Below are positions 1-10,430 of a stretch of 64,000 nucleotides of DNA, one piece after another; the first letter of the stretch is position 1; the number at the start of each line of letters is the position of its first letter. This DNA is from Mycoplasmopsis gallopavonis (lineage in GTDB: Bacteria; Bacillota_I; Bacilli_A; Mycoplasmatales; Metamycoplasmataceae), in NCBI RefSeq assembly GCF_900660635.1, contig NZ_LR215032.1, positions 186,001 to 250,000 of the forward strand, in the 5' to 3' direction. The notes beneath the pieces were generated by a model. The model searched no databases, was not told the DNA's origin, and worked only from the letters and a program-made list of their open reading frames with translations. The position numbers and the translations under genes are program-made.

Positions 1-342
1 AACAGCACCATCATGAAGTGGTGAATTTTTATTAAAAATAGCAATTAAAAGTGCACTCGAAATATTCGCATTTAAAATCACACCATCAGTTCTTAAATTA
101 TCTAAATTATCAGCATTTTCAATTGTAATTAAAGAACCAATTTTGTGTTTAGAAAAATATTCAACACTTTCTCTTAATTGGTTAATCAAACGAATTTGAC
201 TGCTTTTTCCAAGTTTTTCGTATTTAGCTTTTCTAAATTTGCTATTAATAAAATTATTAATGTATGGTCAACCCAAAATAACACAAACAATAACTAAAAC
301 AAATAAGTTTACTGTAAGTAAAATTAAAAGTGCAATATGCAT
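1..342 (-). CDS. cdaM: Diadenylate cyclase (c-di-AMP synthase), C-terminal part outside window
   Basis: Makes cyclic di-AMP from two ATP at the membrane. The protein starts with MHIALLILLTVNLF, one long hydrophobic segment (about residues 2-27), followed by the DisA_N-type catalytic domain; the window ends just after the family motif DGAV (residues 111-114). The RHR motif expected next lies outside. A single N-terminal membrane helix is the layout known for mycoplasma CdaM, in contrast to the three helices of CdaA. The gene begins 3 bases after the stop codon of the small upstream membrane-protein gene, so the two are very likely co-transcribed and perhaps coupled in translation. UGA encodes Trp in GWPYI. 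Identification is confident; the start is fixed by the tight spacing. Confidence 0.88.
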
Positions 343-345
343 TTA

Positions 346-570
346 TTAACCTACATAAAGAGCAACTACCATTAAAATTACAATTAATAATAATGAACCA
401 GTAGCTGCAAAAAGATTACGAATAAGATCCTGTTTATATCACGGTAAGCTTAATTGTTCTTTCTTGTATTTTGCCTGTTCTTGTTCTTTTTGAGCTTTTA
501 AAATTGCATGCTGGATTTCTTGTTTTCTAAACTCAATTAAATCCATTTTTAAGTTTTGTTCTTCTTGCAT
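346..570 (-). CDS. Small membrane protein, 74 aa, in operon with cdaM
   Basis: Unrecognised protein. Residues 1-45 are hydrophilic, rich in Gln, Glu and Lys and probably helical; residues about 50-72 (LFAATGSLLLIVILMVVALY) form one membrane helix ending at the C-terminus. It is thus a tail-anchored small protein with its body in the cytoplasm. An AAAGGAG ribosome-binding site lies 6 bases before the ATG. It is followed 3 bases later by cdaM, so it may be a partner or regulator of the cyclase, as other small membrane proteins are in Firmicutes cda operons; this is inference from position only. Confidence 0.7.
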
Positions 571-660
571 GACTACTCCTTTCATTAAATTAAATTTAAT
601 ATATTTATATTTTAATTTTTTCTATTAAAAAGATAAATAAAAAAGCAAATAAAAACAAGA

Positions 661-687
661 AAAAAGAGGGGATAAATCCCTTCTTTG
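661..687 (-). terminator. Rho-independent terminator of metK
   Basis: On the minus strand AAAGAAGGG and CCCCTCTTT form a stem around a short AT loop and are followed by a T run. It lies about 50 bases after the metK stop and separates metK from the cdaM operon. Confidence 0.75.
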
Positions 688-734
688 TTTTTGGATTTGC
701 TATTTTTACCAAATTGATTTTCACAATAGAAAAA

Positions 735-1880
735 TTACTTAGCTTTTTCTAAATACTCAGCAATTTTAGCTTTTAAAATTTCAACTTTATCAAGTGCTTC
801 TCACGAAAACTTTAAATCTGTTCGTCCAAAGTGTCCATAATAGGCAGTTTGAGCAAAAATTGGTTTTCTTAAATCAAGTGATTTAATAATTCCTTTTGGT
901 GTTAAATCAAAAGTTTCGATAATTGCTTGTTCAATTAATTCTGGTGATACTGTTTCAGTTCCGAAAGTTTCGACCATAATAGATACTGGCTGAGCAATTC
1001 CAATTGAGTAAGCAATTTGAATTTCACATCTTTTAGCTAGTTTGGCTGCAACAACATTTTTTGCAATTCATCTTGCTGCATAAGCTGCACTACGGTCAAC
1101 TTTGGTTGCATCTTTTCCGCTAAAAGCTCCACCACCATGGCGTGCAGCTCCACCATATGTATCAACAATGATTTTTCTTCCTGTTAATCCGGTATCTCCA
1201 ATTGGTCCACCAATAACAAATTGTCCAGTTGGGTTAATTAAGACATTTTTTGGAAAACTAAGATTATACTTTTCTAGAACAGGTTTAATAATTTCATTAC
1301 GAATAAAATCTTTAAATTCAAGCTCATTAAATTTTTCTGAGTGTTGGATACTTAATAAAATTGTATCTACTTCTACTTTTTCTTGATTTGTATAATCTAA
1401 TGTCACTTGTGATTTCATATCTGGACGAGCTCATTTAAATGTGCCGTCTAAACGCTTTTTCTCAGCTAATTTCACTAATTCATGTGCTAATGTAATTGCT
1501 AATGGCATGTATTCAGGAGTTTCGTCTGTTGCATAACCAAACATTAAACCTTGGTCACCAGCTCCAATTTCTTCACCTCTTTCAACACCCATTGCAATAT
1601 CCGGACTTTGCATTTTAATATCAGTTTGGAAACTTGTTCGTGCTGTGTAATATCCTAATTCTTTTAAGATATTAATTGCAATTTCAATAACATTAACTTC
1701 TACAACCGAATTAACTTCACCGGCAATAAAAATATTATGTCCACTTGCCATTGTTTCAATCGCAACTTTAGCGTGTGGGTCAAGACGCATATATTCGTCT
1801 AAAATAGCATCAGAAATTTGGTCACATAATTTGTCAGGATGACCTCTTCCAACTGATTCACTTGTAAATAATTTTCTCAT
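735..1880 (-). CDS. metK: S-adenosylmethionine synthetase
   Basis: Forms S-adenosylmethionine from ATP and methionine in the cytosol. The 381 residues match the usual length. The N-terminus [20 protein letters not shown] carries the GHPDK methionine/ATP-binding motif, [12 protein letters not shown] is the adenine/phosphate signature near residues 107-118, and the C-terminal third contains the glycine-rich [18 protein letters not shown] segment. UGA is used for Trp. The start is set by an AGGAG site 5 bases upstream. The 150-base leader folds as an S-box riboswitch (separate entry), so expression is likely shut down when SAM is plentiful. It is a stand-alone transcription unit with its own promoter and terminator. 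Confidence 0.96.
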
Positions 1881-1889
1881 AAATTCTCC

Positions 1890-2033
1890 TAACGCTTACG
1901 CATACGTACGGAGTTAAGGATAGATGCATGTTAACTAATGCTCGGCATTAATCCTCACTATCCACCTTGCTAAAAAATTAGCAGGTTGGCAATGGTCAAA
2001 GCTGTTAAGCTACCATACTCTTGATGCAAGTAA
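1890..2033 (-). promoter_or_regulatory. Probable SAM-I (S-box) riboswitch in the metK leader
   Basis: Read on the minus strand the leader shows the S-box core in order: ATCAAGAG (2018-2025), a P2 stem ATGGT/ACCAT (2012-2016 with 1992-1996), GCCAACCTGC (1981-1990), a perfect P3 hairpin TGCTAA/TTAGCA (1968-1983), GCAAGGTGG (1962-1970) and a P4 hairpin TAATGC-CGA-GCATTA (1936-1950). A short P1 may be TGCAT (2024-2028) with ATGCA (1925-1929). A competing pair GGATAG/CTATCC (1958-1963 with 1918-1923) could form when P1 opens, and an ACTCC just downstream can pair with the AGGAG of metK, which suggests control of translation. No terminator-like U tract is present. The motifs match the known S-box core; the switching mechanism is inference. 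Confidence 0.72.
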
Positions 2034-2041
2034 GCTATACA

Positions 2042-2047
2042 ATTATA
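2042..2047 (-). promoter_or_regulatory. metK promoter -10 box
   Basis: A perfect TATAAT sits on the minus strand directly upstream of the riboswitch, so transcription would start close to 2035 and include the whole aptamer. A clear -35 box is not evident. Confidence 0.55.
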
Positions 2048-2080
2048 TTTTAAAAATCTTGAAAATCAAATTAAAAAAGA

Positions 2081-2110
2081 AAAATACTCACCTGGTGTAG
2101 TGAGTATTTT
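2081..2110 (-). terminator. Terminator of the 2010-aa coiled-coil protein gene
   Basis: A perfect 11-bp stem, AAAATACTCAC paired with GTGAGTATTTT, with an 8-base loop and a T-rich tail on the minus strand, about 70 bases after the stop codon. Confidence 0.82.
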
Positions 2111-2179
2111 GTTTATAGAATTCCATTTCATTCTAACTCATCATAGTTTTCTAAATATGTGGTGAGGATATTTATTTTA

Positions 2180-5100
2180 TTAATTTGAACTTGATGTAGT
2201 AGTTGGGAATAAAACTTCTTTCATTGCATCAACAGATGTTCTAAGAGCAGAGTTGTATGCATCTAATTTAGAAGCATTTTCTTCTTTACCTTTGAATTCT
2301 GTTTGAGCATCTTCAGAAACAAATTGTAATCTTGCTGTTGAGTTTTGTAATAATTTTGTTGTTTCAATAATTGTTGTTCTTGCACTTTCTTTATCTTGTG
2401 CAGATGAATTATTATCTTCAAGAATAGCATTTTGTTTCTTAATTTCTTCTTGATATCCAGTTAATTGTTTTTGAATTTGTTCTTTAACTTTATCATCAAT
2501 AGATTTCTTAACTGCAAGAACTTCTTGTGTTTTAGTTTCAATTTCTTGTTTTGCTGCTGAAGCTTGTTCATCAGTAACTGTTGTTGTATTATCTGCTAAT
2601 TTAGCTTCATAATCAGCAACTGCTTGAACAAGTTGTGCTAATTTAGCTTTACCTTCCTCTTCTCATTTATCAAGATATGTTTTTGTTGAAGCATTTTCTT
2701 GTGAATATTGTTTGTAAAGACTATTTTCGCCTACTAATGGTGACATAAGTTTTTCAAGATCTTTTGCTTTTGTAATAGCAGCATTAGCTTCTTCTCTTGC
2801 TTTAATTGATTTTAATTCATTTGTTTTTTCATTGTAAATTCTATCTAATTCTTCGATAGGTGTTGAATCTACATCTTTTTCTTTAATTAAAGCTTCAATT
2901 GCGGCAATTTGTGATTTAGCTTCTTCTGAAAGAGGATTAATTTCTTTAACAGCTTTAAGAGCTTCATTGTATGCATCTCTAAGACCTTTAAGAAGCTCTG
3001 CTCTTTCAAGTCTTTCTCTAACAGATGTAACTTCTTCTCTTGTTTTAGCTACAAATAAATCGTGTTCTAGTTGAACTCTTTCTTCATTTGTTAATGTAGC
3101 GTTGTAAATTCTTCCAAGAAGTTTGATTCTTCTGTCTTTATTTTGAACAATTTCAGGTGTTTGAGAATCATTTAAATAGTAAAGGCTTGCATATTTTTGA
3201 ATTAATGAAATAACCTCTGGATCTGTGATTGATTCTTCCATTTTTCAAGCTTCTGTTGTATCTGATTTTGTTATTAACAACATTGGTAATAAATCATCAG
3301 CAATTCTTCTGTTTGCTTTTCTTAATACTTCTAATTCATCATAAATATTTGAAATTGTAACAATTTTACCGTCTAATTTAACATAAGTTTGTAAATTATC
3401 AGATCCTTCAGCGAAATCTTTTGTAGATTTTGCAAGAACTTGAATTCTATCATTATTTTTATTAATTGTTGGTTGGATTGAAGCACTAACTTCATTTGAA
3501 ACTGTCTCAAATTCTTCTTTAAGTTCATTCGCTTGATCTTTGTATGCTTTGATTTGATCAGCTAAAGTAATATTTTCTTTTCTTAATGCTGCTGAAAGGT
3601 CATTTTCAGATTGTTGAATTTGTGTCTTGTACTCTTCACCATATCCTTTTTGAGCTCCGTCAACTAAATGTGAAAATTTATTAAGAACATCAACTAATGA
3701 TTCGAATCTTGCTTTATATTGTTCGTATTGAACTTTAGCAAGTTTTAATGTAATATTTTGAATTGCTTCTTGGTTGTAAATTTTAGCTGCTTCTACAACA
3801 TCATCTGTTTGTGCAGCTCTTGTTTGAAGATCTGCCATTTCAGTTTTTGCAGAATCTAAAGCTGCTTTAACAACTGATTCTTGTGCTAAAAGTAATGCAT
3901 ATTCTGTGTCTTCTGCTTTTGTTTTGTCAGCAGGACGAGTAATTGTTTTTGTTAATAATTCAACAAATCCTTCGTATTCTTTGTATGCTTGTGCAACTGT
4001 TGCATTCATGATGCTTGCTTTTACTCATTTAATTGCTTTTTCGAATTCTGCAATCATATCTGGAGTAAATTCTGCAAATTTAGAATCATCATTTGTGTAA
4101 GTTCTGAATTTTTCTGTTGTTAATTCAGATGTTAATGCATCGTTTAATGCTTGAAGTTTTTCTTTAATTGTGTCAGCTGTTCTTTCTTTTTTATCAAGTT
4201 CAGCTTTTAATTCATCAATTTTTGATCGAACATTTTCTTTATCAACTAATTTCTCTAATGTTAAAGCTTTTTCTGCTAATTTAATTGTAACATTTGATTG
4301 AGCTTCAGCAATAGCTTTTTCAATGATTGCTTTTCCTTCTGGATTAGAATCTGTATGTTTTGTAGCTTCTGCTTCTGCTTCTTTTACTTGAGCTTCAAAA
4401 TCTAATCTTGCTTTTTCATATTTTGAAGCAGCAAGTTCGTTTTCATATTTCTTAGTATCTGTTAAGTATGTTTCAAATGTTTCGTTGTTTGGATCAAATT
4501 CTTTAGCAGCAGCTTCTGCAAGAACTTTGTCAATTGCTGCAATAAGAGCTTCATATCTAGCTTTATTTGCATCTGTAGCTAATGATGCTCTATAAGCTTT
4601 AAGAGCTTCAATTGAAGCTAAGTAAGCAGCTTTAACTGGTTTTAATAAGTTATCGTAAATGTATGAAGTATTTGCTGGTAATTCAGGTGCTTCAAATGAA
4701 ATTCCAGGAATTTTAGCATCTTCTAATAATTTAGCAAGTTTGCTTGAAGTTGATTTAGCATCTTGATAGTCAAGTGTACCTAAAACTTCAATATCATGTT
4801 TTAATAATTGTCTTACATCACCAGATTTTGGTTGAGCAACGAATTTAATTAAATCATCTTCTGTAAATAAAGCTTCACGATTTAATTCATTTGTTGGATC
4901 TACAAATTCATGTTTAAGAACACCAACAAGTAAAGCTTGTGTATTTCTGTAAAGTTTGTAAAGTCTTTCTTGTTCTCTTTTGTGAACTTCGTGTGAATGA
5001 ATTTTTTCATTAGCATCTGTAATATCTCTTGATTCTGGGTTAATAACTTTTTTGTAGTTAGCGTTTTCTAAATCAAGTCCAAGATCAGTTGCTAATTGTT

Positions 5101-8100
5101 TTGTGGCATCAATAAATTCTTTTGCTTTAGAATCATATTCTTTACCTTTTCCAAGAATTTCAGCTTTTTTCTCTTCATTACCTGAGTTATATTCGTTTTC
5201 TCATGTTGAAAGTAATGAAATTAAATCTGATTCTTGTGGTAAAGCAGCAAGTTTTTCTTTGTATGCATCTAATTTTGCTTTTTTAGCTTCATCATTAACA
5301 AAAAGTGGAGCTTGTTCATCGTATAAAGCTTGTGCAGCTTTTTTAACAGCTAATAATTTAGCAGTTGGTAATTTGATTTCATTGAATGCTTTAATTTGAT
5401 CTTTAGATCTTAAGTATTCTGCATAAGCACCGTCTTTGTTTGATTGAAGGTTTTCGTTAGCTGCTGTGTTAGCTCTTCAAACTGCGTTTTGAACTAATTT
5501 AATTGCTTCTTTGTATTTATCTACTGAAATTGTTTTATCAGTTTTTGCATTAGCAATTAAATCTCTTGATTTTTTGATGTATGTTTCGTAAAGACCTTGT
5601 GGGTTTAAACGTTCATTATCTTTATAGATAGGAATTAAGTGGTTTGTTTCTCAAATTGTTTTTTCGTATTCATATCTAGCTTTATCAAGTTCGATTGCTG
5701 CGATTGAATCTTTTAAAATTTCTACAGCTTCTCTATATTTTGGAAGAACTGTTTTTGCAAGAGTTGTTCAGTCTTGTGGATGAACAGGATTTTCTTCTCT
5801 TGTAATTTCTGTAGCATTTAATGCATCAACGATTGCTTTAGCTGCTTCTAAAGCATTATTAAAGTTTGTAACTGGTTCGTAAGCAGCAACTTCATTTACA
5901 TAGTAAGTTGTATCACCATCTACTGTAGTATTTGGAAGACCTGGAAGAGCAGGTAAGTTTGTAAATCCACCTTCTTGTAATTTAGCGTTAACTAAAGCTT
6001 TGTATGTTTCGTATTGGAAGTTTCCTAAAGCATTAACTGATTGTACTGCTTGATCATAGTAATCAGAAGCAAGTTCGTAATCTGTTTTTGCTTGTTCTTG
6101 TTCTTCCCCTTCGACTTGTTTCTTGTCACTAACTTCTTTATCAACAACTGAATTTAAAGCATCTTTAAGTGCTTGTGTTGCTTCAGAATATGGTGTTTCT
6201 TTGATAATTTCATTTTTATTAGTAACAACTTTATCAAGGAAGTTTTTGATTAATTCTTTAGCTTTCTTATCAGCGTTTGATAAGTTTTCTTTACCTTTTT
6301 CAATTACAGCTTGGTAAAGATCTAATCAATAAGCAGCTTCTAATGTGTTAACAAGACCAAATTGTGCATCAGAAGTTGTTTGTGTTGATGTTGATGAAGT
6401 TGTATTTGCAACTAAATCAGCTTTGTCTGCATCAGAAATATCTTTTGATTCTTTAACTGAATCTAAAATTTGTTTTACTCTCTTGAAGCTTTCTTCTGTT
6501 CCTACGTAAATTTCTTGAGGTGTTAAGTAAAGTTTAGAAGCATTTTTAAGTTCTTCTTGTAATACTGATACACTTCCTAAAATTGAACCAAGATCATGTT
6601 TTGCTTCACCTTCGTTTAATGAAGAGTTAACTAAATCGATAATTAATTGGTAAAGTTTTCTGTTTTGGTTTGATTGATCTAAAATCTTTTGATATTCATC
6701 AAATGATTTTGTAAGCATTGAGCTAACAAATGTTTGCACAGCAGCATTAATTTGTTCTTTAGCTGTTTGGTAAACTTGTGTTGTTTTCTCTGTAGCAGCA
6801 TCAACTGATTGTTTAGCTGAATTTGCAGCTGCTTCTAAAGCATTAACAAGATCTGCTGAACCTTCAACTTTTTCATATGAAGCTGTTGTTTCTGTAACTG
6901 GTGTTGTTTTATTTACTAATTTTGTTGCATGTTCAAAAGCTCTTTCGTAGAATCTCTTTTGAAGTGCAAAGTTATCATCAGCTTTCACAACTTCAATTGA
7001 TTGAACTTGTGTATCGTAAAGAGATTTAACGATGTTGTCAGCTCTTGTATCAAGTTCTGATGTAGCATATACATTGTTATCAAACTCAGCAAGTTTTTCT
7101 GTTGTGTATTCTCTTGCGTGTTTGTCTTCGCTATTTGTTCTTTCGTTATTTACAACTACACCTGTATCTGTAAATACTTCATGAGCAACAAGTTTTTTAG
7201 CTGATGTTGCAGCATCAAGATAAGCTGTATGAGCAGCTCTAAGTTCGTCATTTACTCTAGCTTTTTCAGCTTTAGCAGCTTTAAGAGCATCTGTTAAGTT
7301 TTTAACTAAAGTAGGGAAACCACTAAATGTTTTGAAGTTTTCAATAAATGTAACTTCGTTGTAGCTTTTGTTTGTAGCAACTTCTCTAGCATCAATGTAA
7401 GCTCTTCAAAGTTTGTTGAAAATATTTGTAGTTGTAGTTTCTTGGTAACGTCTTTTGAAGTTTTGTGATGCATCAAATGGAGTTTCTTCATTTTGTACAT
7501 CAGCAACTGATGATAATAATACTCTATCATTATCTTGGTATGTTGCATTGTTGTGAACAAGATCTTTAGCTGTGTTTTTGTTGAAGAAGTCAAGAACTTC
7601 TTGGTTTAAAGCACCTTGAACTACTTTAAGTCCTAAAAGAACAAGAATACTGTGTCCTTGTGTAGGTGTTTTAACGTAGTTTTTCTCAAGAGCGTTTTGT
7701 GCATCTTGAACGATTTTAGTTTTCTTAACTTCATCACTAAATGAGTTAATTAAGTTTCTAATTTCTGTTTTCTTAGCGTCTGTTTCTCTTGCGTTTTCTC
7801 TAAGAGCTTCCTCAAGAGCTTGTTGAGCTTCAACAATTTTCTTAGCTAATTTTCTGTATTCATCATTTGTGTAATCTCTATTTAATTTAGCATTTTCTGC
7901 TTCTTTTTGTAAAGCTTCCACATTTGCTAATGCTTTAGCAATAGCTTTTGGTTCGTGGTATTTTGAAAGTGAGTTAAATGTATCAACAACTCAACCATCA
8001 AATTCTGCAGGTAATTCGAAAGCTTCTCTTGCTTTAGCAGCTGATACTTCAGAAGCTGTTAAAGCTGAATCTAATTCATTAAGAGCTTGTTTTCTTTCTT

Positions 8101-8212
8101 TAGCTGCTTTAGCTTTGGCGTCGGCTGTAACTGCTACCGGTATAGCTACAACACCTGTTCCTACTAAAACACCCGCAACTCCTAAAAGTAAATATTTACT
8201 TTTTTTAGTCAT
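2180..8212 (-). CDS. Large membrane-anchored coiled-coil protein, 2010 aa
   Basis: Unrecognised large surface-type protein. When UGA is read as Trp it is one uninterrupted frame of 2011 codons. The N-terminus (MTKKSKYLLLGVAGVLVGTG, hydrophobic to about residue 30) is an uncleaved anchor or signal peptide; there is no lipobox Cys. The remainder is almost wholly predicted helix, very rich in Ala, Lys, Glu, Leu and Asn with AKAEKARV-type heptads, few Met and no second membrane segment; it ends TTTSSSN. This looks like an extended extracellular coiled-coil rod, as in mycoplasma Lmp-type adhesin or structural proteins, but I cannot name a family. An AAAGGA site lies 5 bases before the ATG. It has its own terminator and a palindrome-rich upstream region. 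Confidence 0.85.
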
Positions 8213-8426
8213 TTTATTCCTTTCATAAATTAAAAATATTTTAATCTAGGTTGTTTAATATTTGTGTTTGTATTACTTAATTTTGCAATTAAATAATCTC
8301 TTTGATATCAAAAATTGTATTTTGCAAAATTGATTGCAAATTATTGTTTGGTCAGTACTGACAATTTTCGTAATTAAATTGCAGTGAGTTTCCGTGGTCA
8401 AACGGAAATTTTAAAATAAAAGTTGA
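8213..8426 (-). promoter_or_regulatory. Leader and promoter region of the 2010-aa protein gene, palindrome-rich
   Basis: This 214-base gap lies between rbfA and the coiled-coil gene, both on the minus strand. It holds two perfect 12-bp palindromes, TTTGATATCAAA (8301-8312) and GTCAGTACTGAC (8351-8362), plus a TTTCCGT/ACGGAAA hairpin (about 8388-8406) that lacks a T run. The spacing suggests operators or a leader structure; no convincing -35/-10 pair could be assigned. Confidence 0.4.
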
Positions 8427-8765
8427 TTATTTTTCTTCTTTTATTTGTTTCAAGATTTGGTCTATACGACTACCAGTCTGGCTCACTTCATCTAGTAAAA
8501 AATGAACTTCTGGAACTTTGCGTCAATTTAATGATTTTGCAAGAACCTTACGAACATATCCAGAAGAATTATTTAGGGCGATAATTCCTTTTTGGACATT
8601 GCCTGAAAGATTCACAAAAACTTTAAGGTGTGACAAATCGTTAGTTAGCTTCACATCCATTACTACTGGGTCAATTACGTTTACATTTTGTAAATCGTTA
8701 GTAACAATATCAGCAACTAACTGATGAATTTGAGATTCCTTTCTCTTTAAACTTATTTCATTCAT
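8427..8765 (-). CDS. rbfA: 30S ribosome-binding factor A
   Basis: Helps late maturation of the 16S rRNA 5' end and cold adaptation. At 112 aa it has the normal length of a single KH-like domain. It begins MNEISLKRKESQIHQLV; conserved features include the DVKLTNDLSHLKVFVNLSG strand region and the C-terminal PEVHFLLDEV segment typical of RbfA. One UGA codes for Trp (NWRKVPE). The start codon has no ribosome-binding site: a TATAAT box ends only 6 bases upstream (8772-8777), so the transcript is probably leaderless. Confidence 0.93.
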
Positions 8766-8771
8766 GTGTTT

Positions 8772-8777
8772 ATTATA
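8772..8777 (-). promoter_or_regulatory. rbfA -10 box, probably leaderless transcript
   Basis: A minus-strand TATAAT ends 6 bases before the rbfA ATG, the spacing expected if transcription starts on the A of the start codon. No Shine-Dalgarno sequence is present. Confidence 0.55.
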
Positions 8778-9032
8778 TCAAAATAAAACTCTTTTACAAT
8801 TGCTAGCAAAAAAGAAAATTTATCACTTAAAACAGTTAAATAAAACTTAAAGCTCAAAAGATCTAAAAAGTATTCAAATCTTTGATTTTTGAAGCAATTC
8901 TTAAATAATTTATTAATTTGAAATTACGATTTTATCTAATCAAAATATGAAATCTTTTTCATTTTTCTAAGTAAAATTTAAAATTTTAACTCTTAAATTA
9001 TTCTCAAATATTAAAAAACTAATTAAAAAGAA
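8778..9032. other. AT-rich intergenic stretch without a gene
   Basis: Nothing recognisable beyond poly-A and poly-T runs lies between the rbfA promoter and the deoB terminator. No open frame, RNA gene or repeat is visible. Confidence 0.5.
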
Positions 9033-9064
9033 AAATAGAAGGTTAATTAATAAACCTTCTATTT
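9033..9064 (-). terminator. Terminator of deoB
   Basis: AAATAGAAGGTT pairs perfectly with AACCTTCTATTT around an 8-base AT loop; the minus-strand 3' side runs into a T-rich tail. It starts about 12 bases after the deoB stop codon. Confidence 0.82.
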
Positions 9065-9075
9065 GGTAATTTAAA

Positions 9076-10263
9076 TTAAACTAATTGTTCGAAAATATCA
9101 TCACCTGTTTCAGTTACAATTTCAGCTCCAAAGTTACGAGCAACAATGTTTCCTAATGTTCCAAGTCCATTAAAGTTTGGTAAAACTTTTGGTGATTTGA
9201 ATGATTTAGAAAAAATAGTTGCAGGTAAAAATTCTCTTGTGTGATTAAATCCAGGATAAAGCGGATCATTCCCGTGATCACTAGTCATGATTAATAAATC
9301 ATCATCATTCATTGCGTTGATTAATTTTCCTAATTTCACATCAAGATCAGCAATGTTTTGTGCATAACCATGAACATTTCTTCTGTGTCCAAAGTGTGAA
9401 TCAAATTGTACTAAGTTAGTGAAAATAAATTTATTTTCACCACCTTGTGTTGCAAGATCGATTGTAATATCCATTCCATCAGCATCACCTTTACTTGAGT
9501 AGTGCTTTGAAATTCCTTGTCCAACAAAAATGTCATTAATTTTACCAACTGAAATAACTTCAACACCTTGTTTTTGAATTTCATTTAAAATCATTTCTCT
9601 TGGTTGGTTTGCATAGTCATGACGGTTGAAAGTACGGGTGTAATTCCCTTCTTCTCCAACATATGGACGAGCAATAATTCTTCCTACGTTTCATTCAGGA
9701 CGAGATGAACAAATTGCTCTTGCTGCCTTTGCGTATCTATAAAGATTTTCAAGTCCTGTTCATTCTTCATGAGCACAAATTTGTAAAACAGAGTCCATTG
9801 AAGTGTAAACAATGATTGCTCCATTATCTCTTTCTTCATGTGCTAGTTCGTTAATAATTTCTGTACCAGAAGCTGATTTGTTTCCAACAATTTTACGATT
9901 ATCAAAAGCTTTTGAAAGTTCATCGATTAATTCTTGTGGAAAACCAGTTTCTGTAAAAGTTGGGAAAGGAACTAAAGTTTTAATTCCCATCATTTCTCAG
10001 TGTCCTGCTAAAGTATCTTTGGCATTAGATACTTCTTGCACTTTCGCCATGTATGCAAGCGGTTGTTTAACATGATAATTTCCATTTAAATTAGTAATAT
10101 TTCCAATCCCTAATTTTTTTCAAGTATCAATTTTGAATTCTTCTGCCATTGATGCTGAACGAATAGTATTTGCCCCTGAATCACCAAAAGCCTTTTGGTC
10201 ACGATCTGGACCAATTCCAAGTCCATCTGTAACAATCATAAAAATACGTTTAAATTTTGCCAT
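9076..10263 (-). CDS. deoB: Phosphopentomutase
   Basis: Interconverts ribose/deoxyribose 1- and 5-phosphates in nucleoside salvage, in the cytosol. The 395 residues match DeoB of the alkaline phosphatase superfamily. Visible metal-site motifs are the N-terminal [12 protein letters not shown] with GDSGANT, the [11 protein letters not shown] segment and TSDHGNDP near the C-terminus, with [10 protein letters not shown] after it. The cap domain contains [14 protein letters not shown] codes for Trp (AGHWEMMG). The ATG at 10261-10263 has an AGGAATGGAG site upstream. It is a single gene, divergent from the azoR pseudogene; its neighbour tells nothing about function. Confidence 0.96.
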
Positions 10264-10391
10264 AAATTCTCCATTCCTAATATATTGATTAAGGTCATTA
10301 ATAATTTTAAAGTTTTTATAACTTTATAAGCAAGAAAAAATAAATTTGCAAAAATTTTCCATATTTTGTTTCACATAATAAAATTAGAGCT

Positions 10392-10397
10392 TATAAT
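10392..10397 (+). promoter_or_regulatory. Promoter -10 of the azoR pseudogene
   Basis: TATAAT lies about 34 bases before the ATG, in the gap shared with the divergent deoB. A TTTCAC 17 bases upstream may serve as a weak -35. The ribosome site AGGAGG follows before the ATG. Confidence 0.45.
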
Positions 10398-10430
10398 TTA
10401 TCTTGTAAATACAAATAGGAGGTATCAAAA

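Noticed and set aside
1068..1418. Separate gene for the C-terminal part of metK
   Set aside because: It is in frame with the main metK gene; the break is a UGA Trp codon.
8388..8406. Terminator for rbfA
   Set aside because: A 7-bp hairpin exists but the minus-strand side lacks a T run, so a terminator cannot be claimed.
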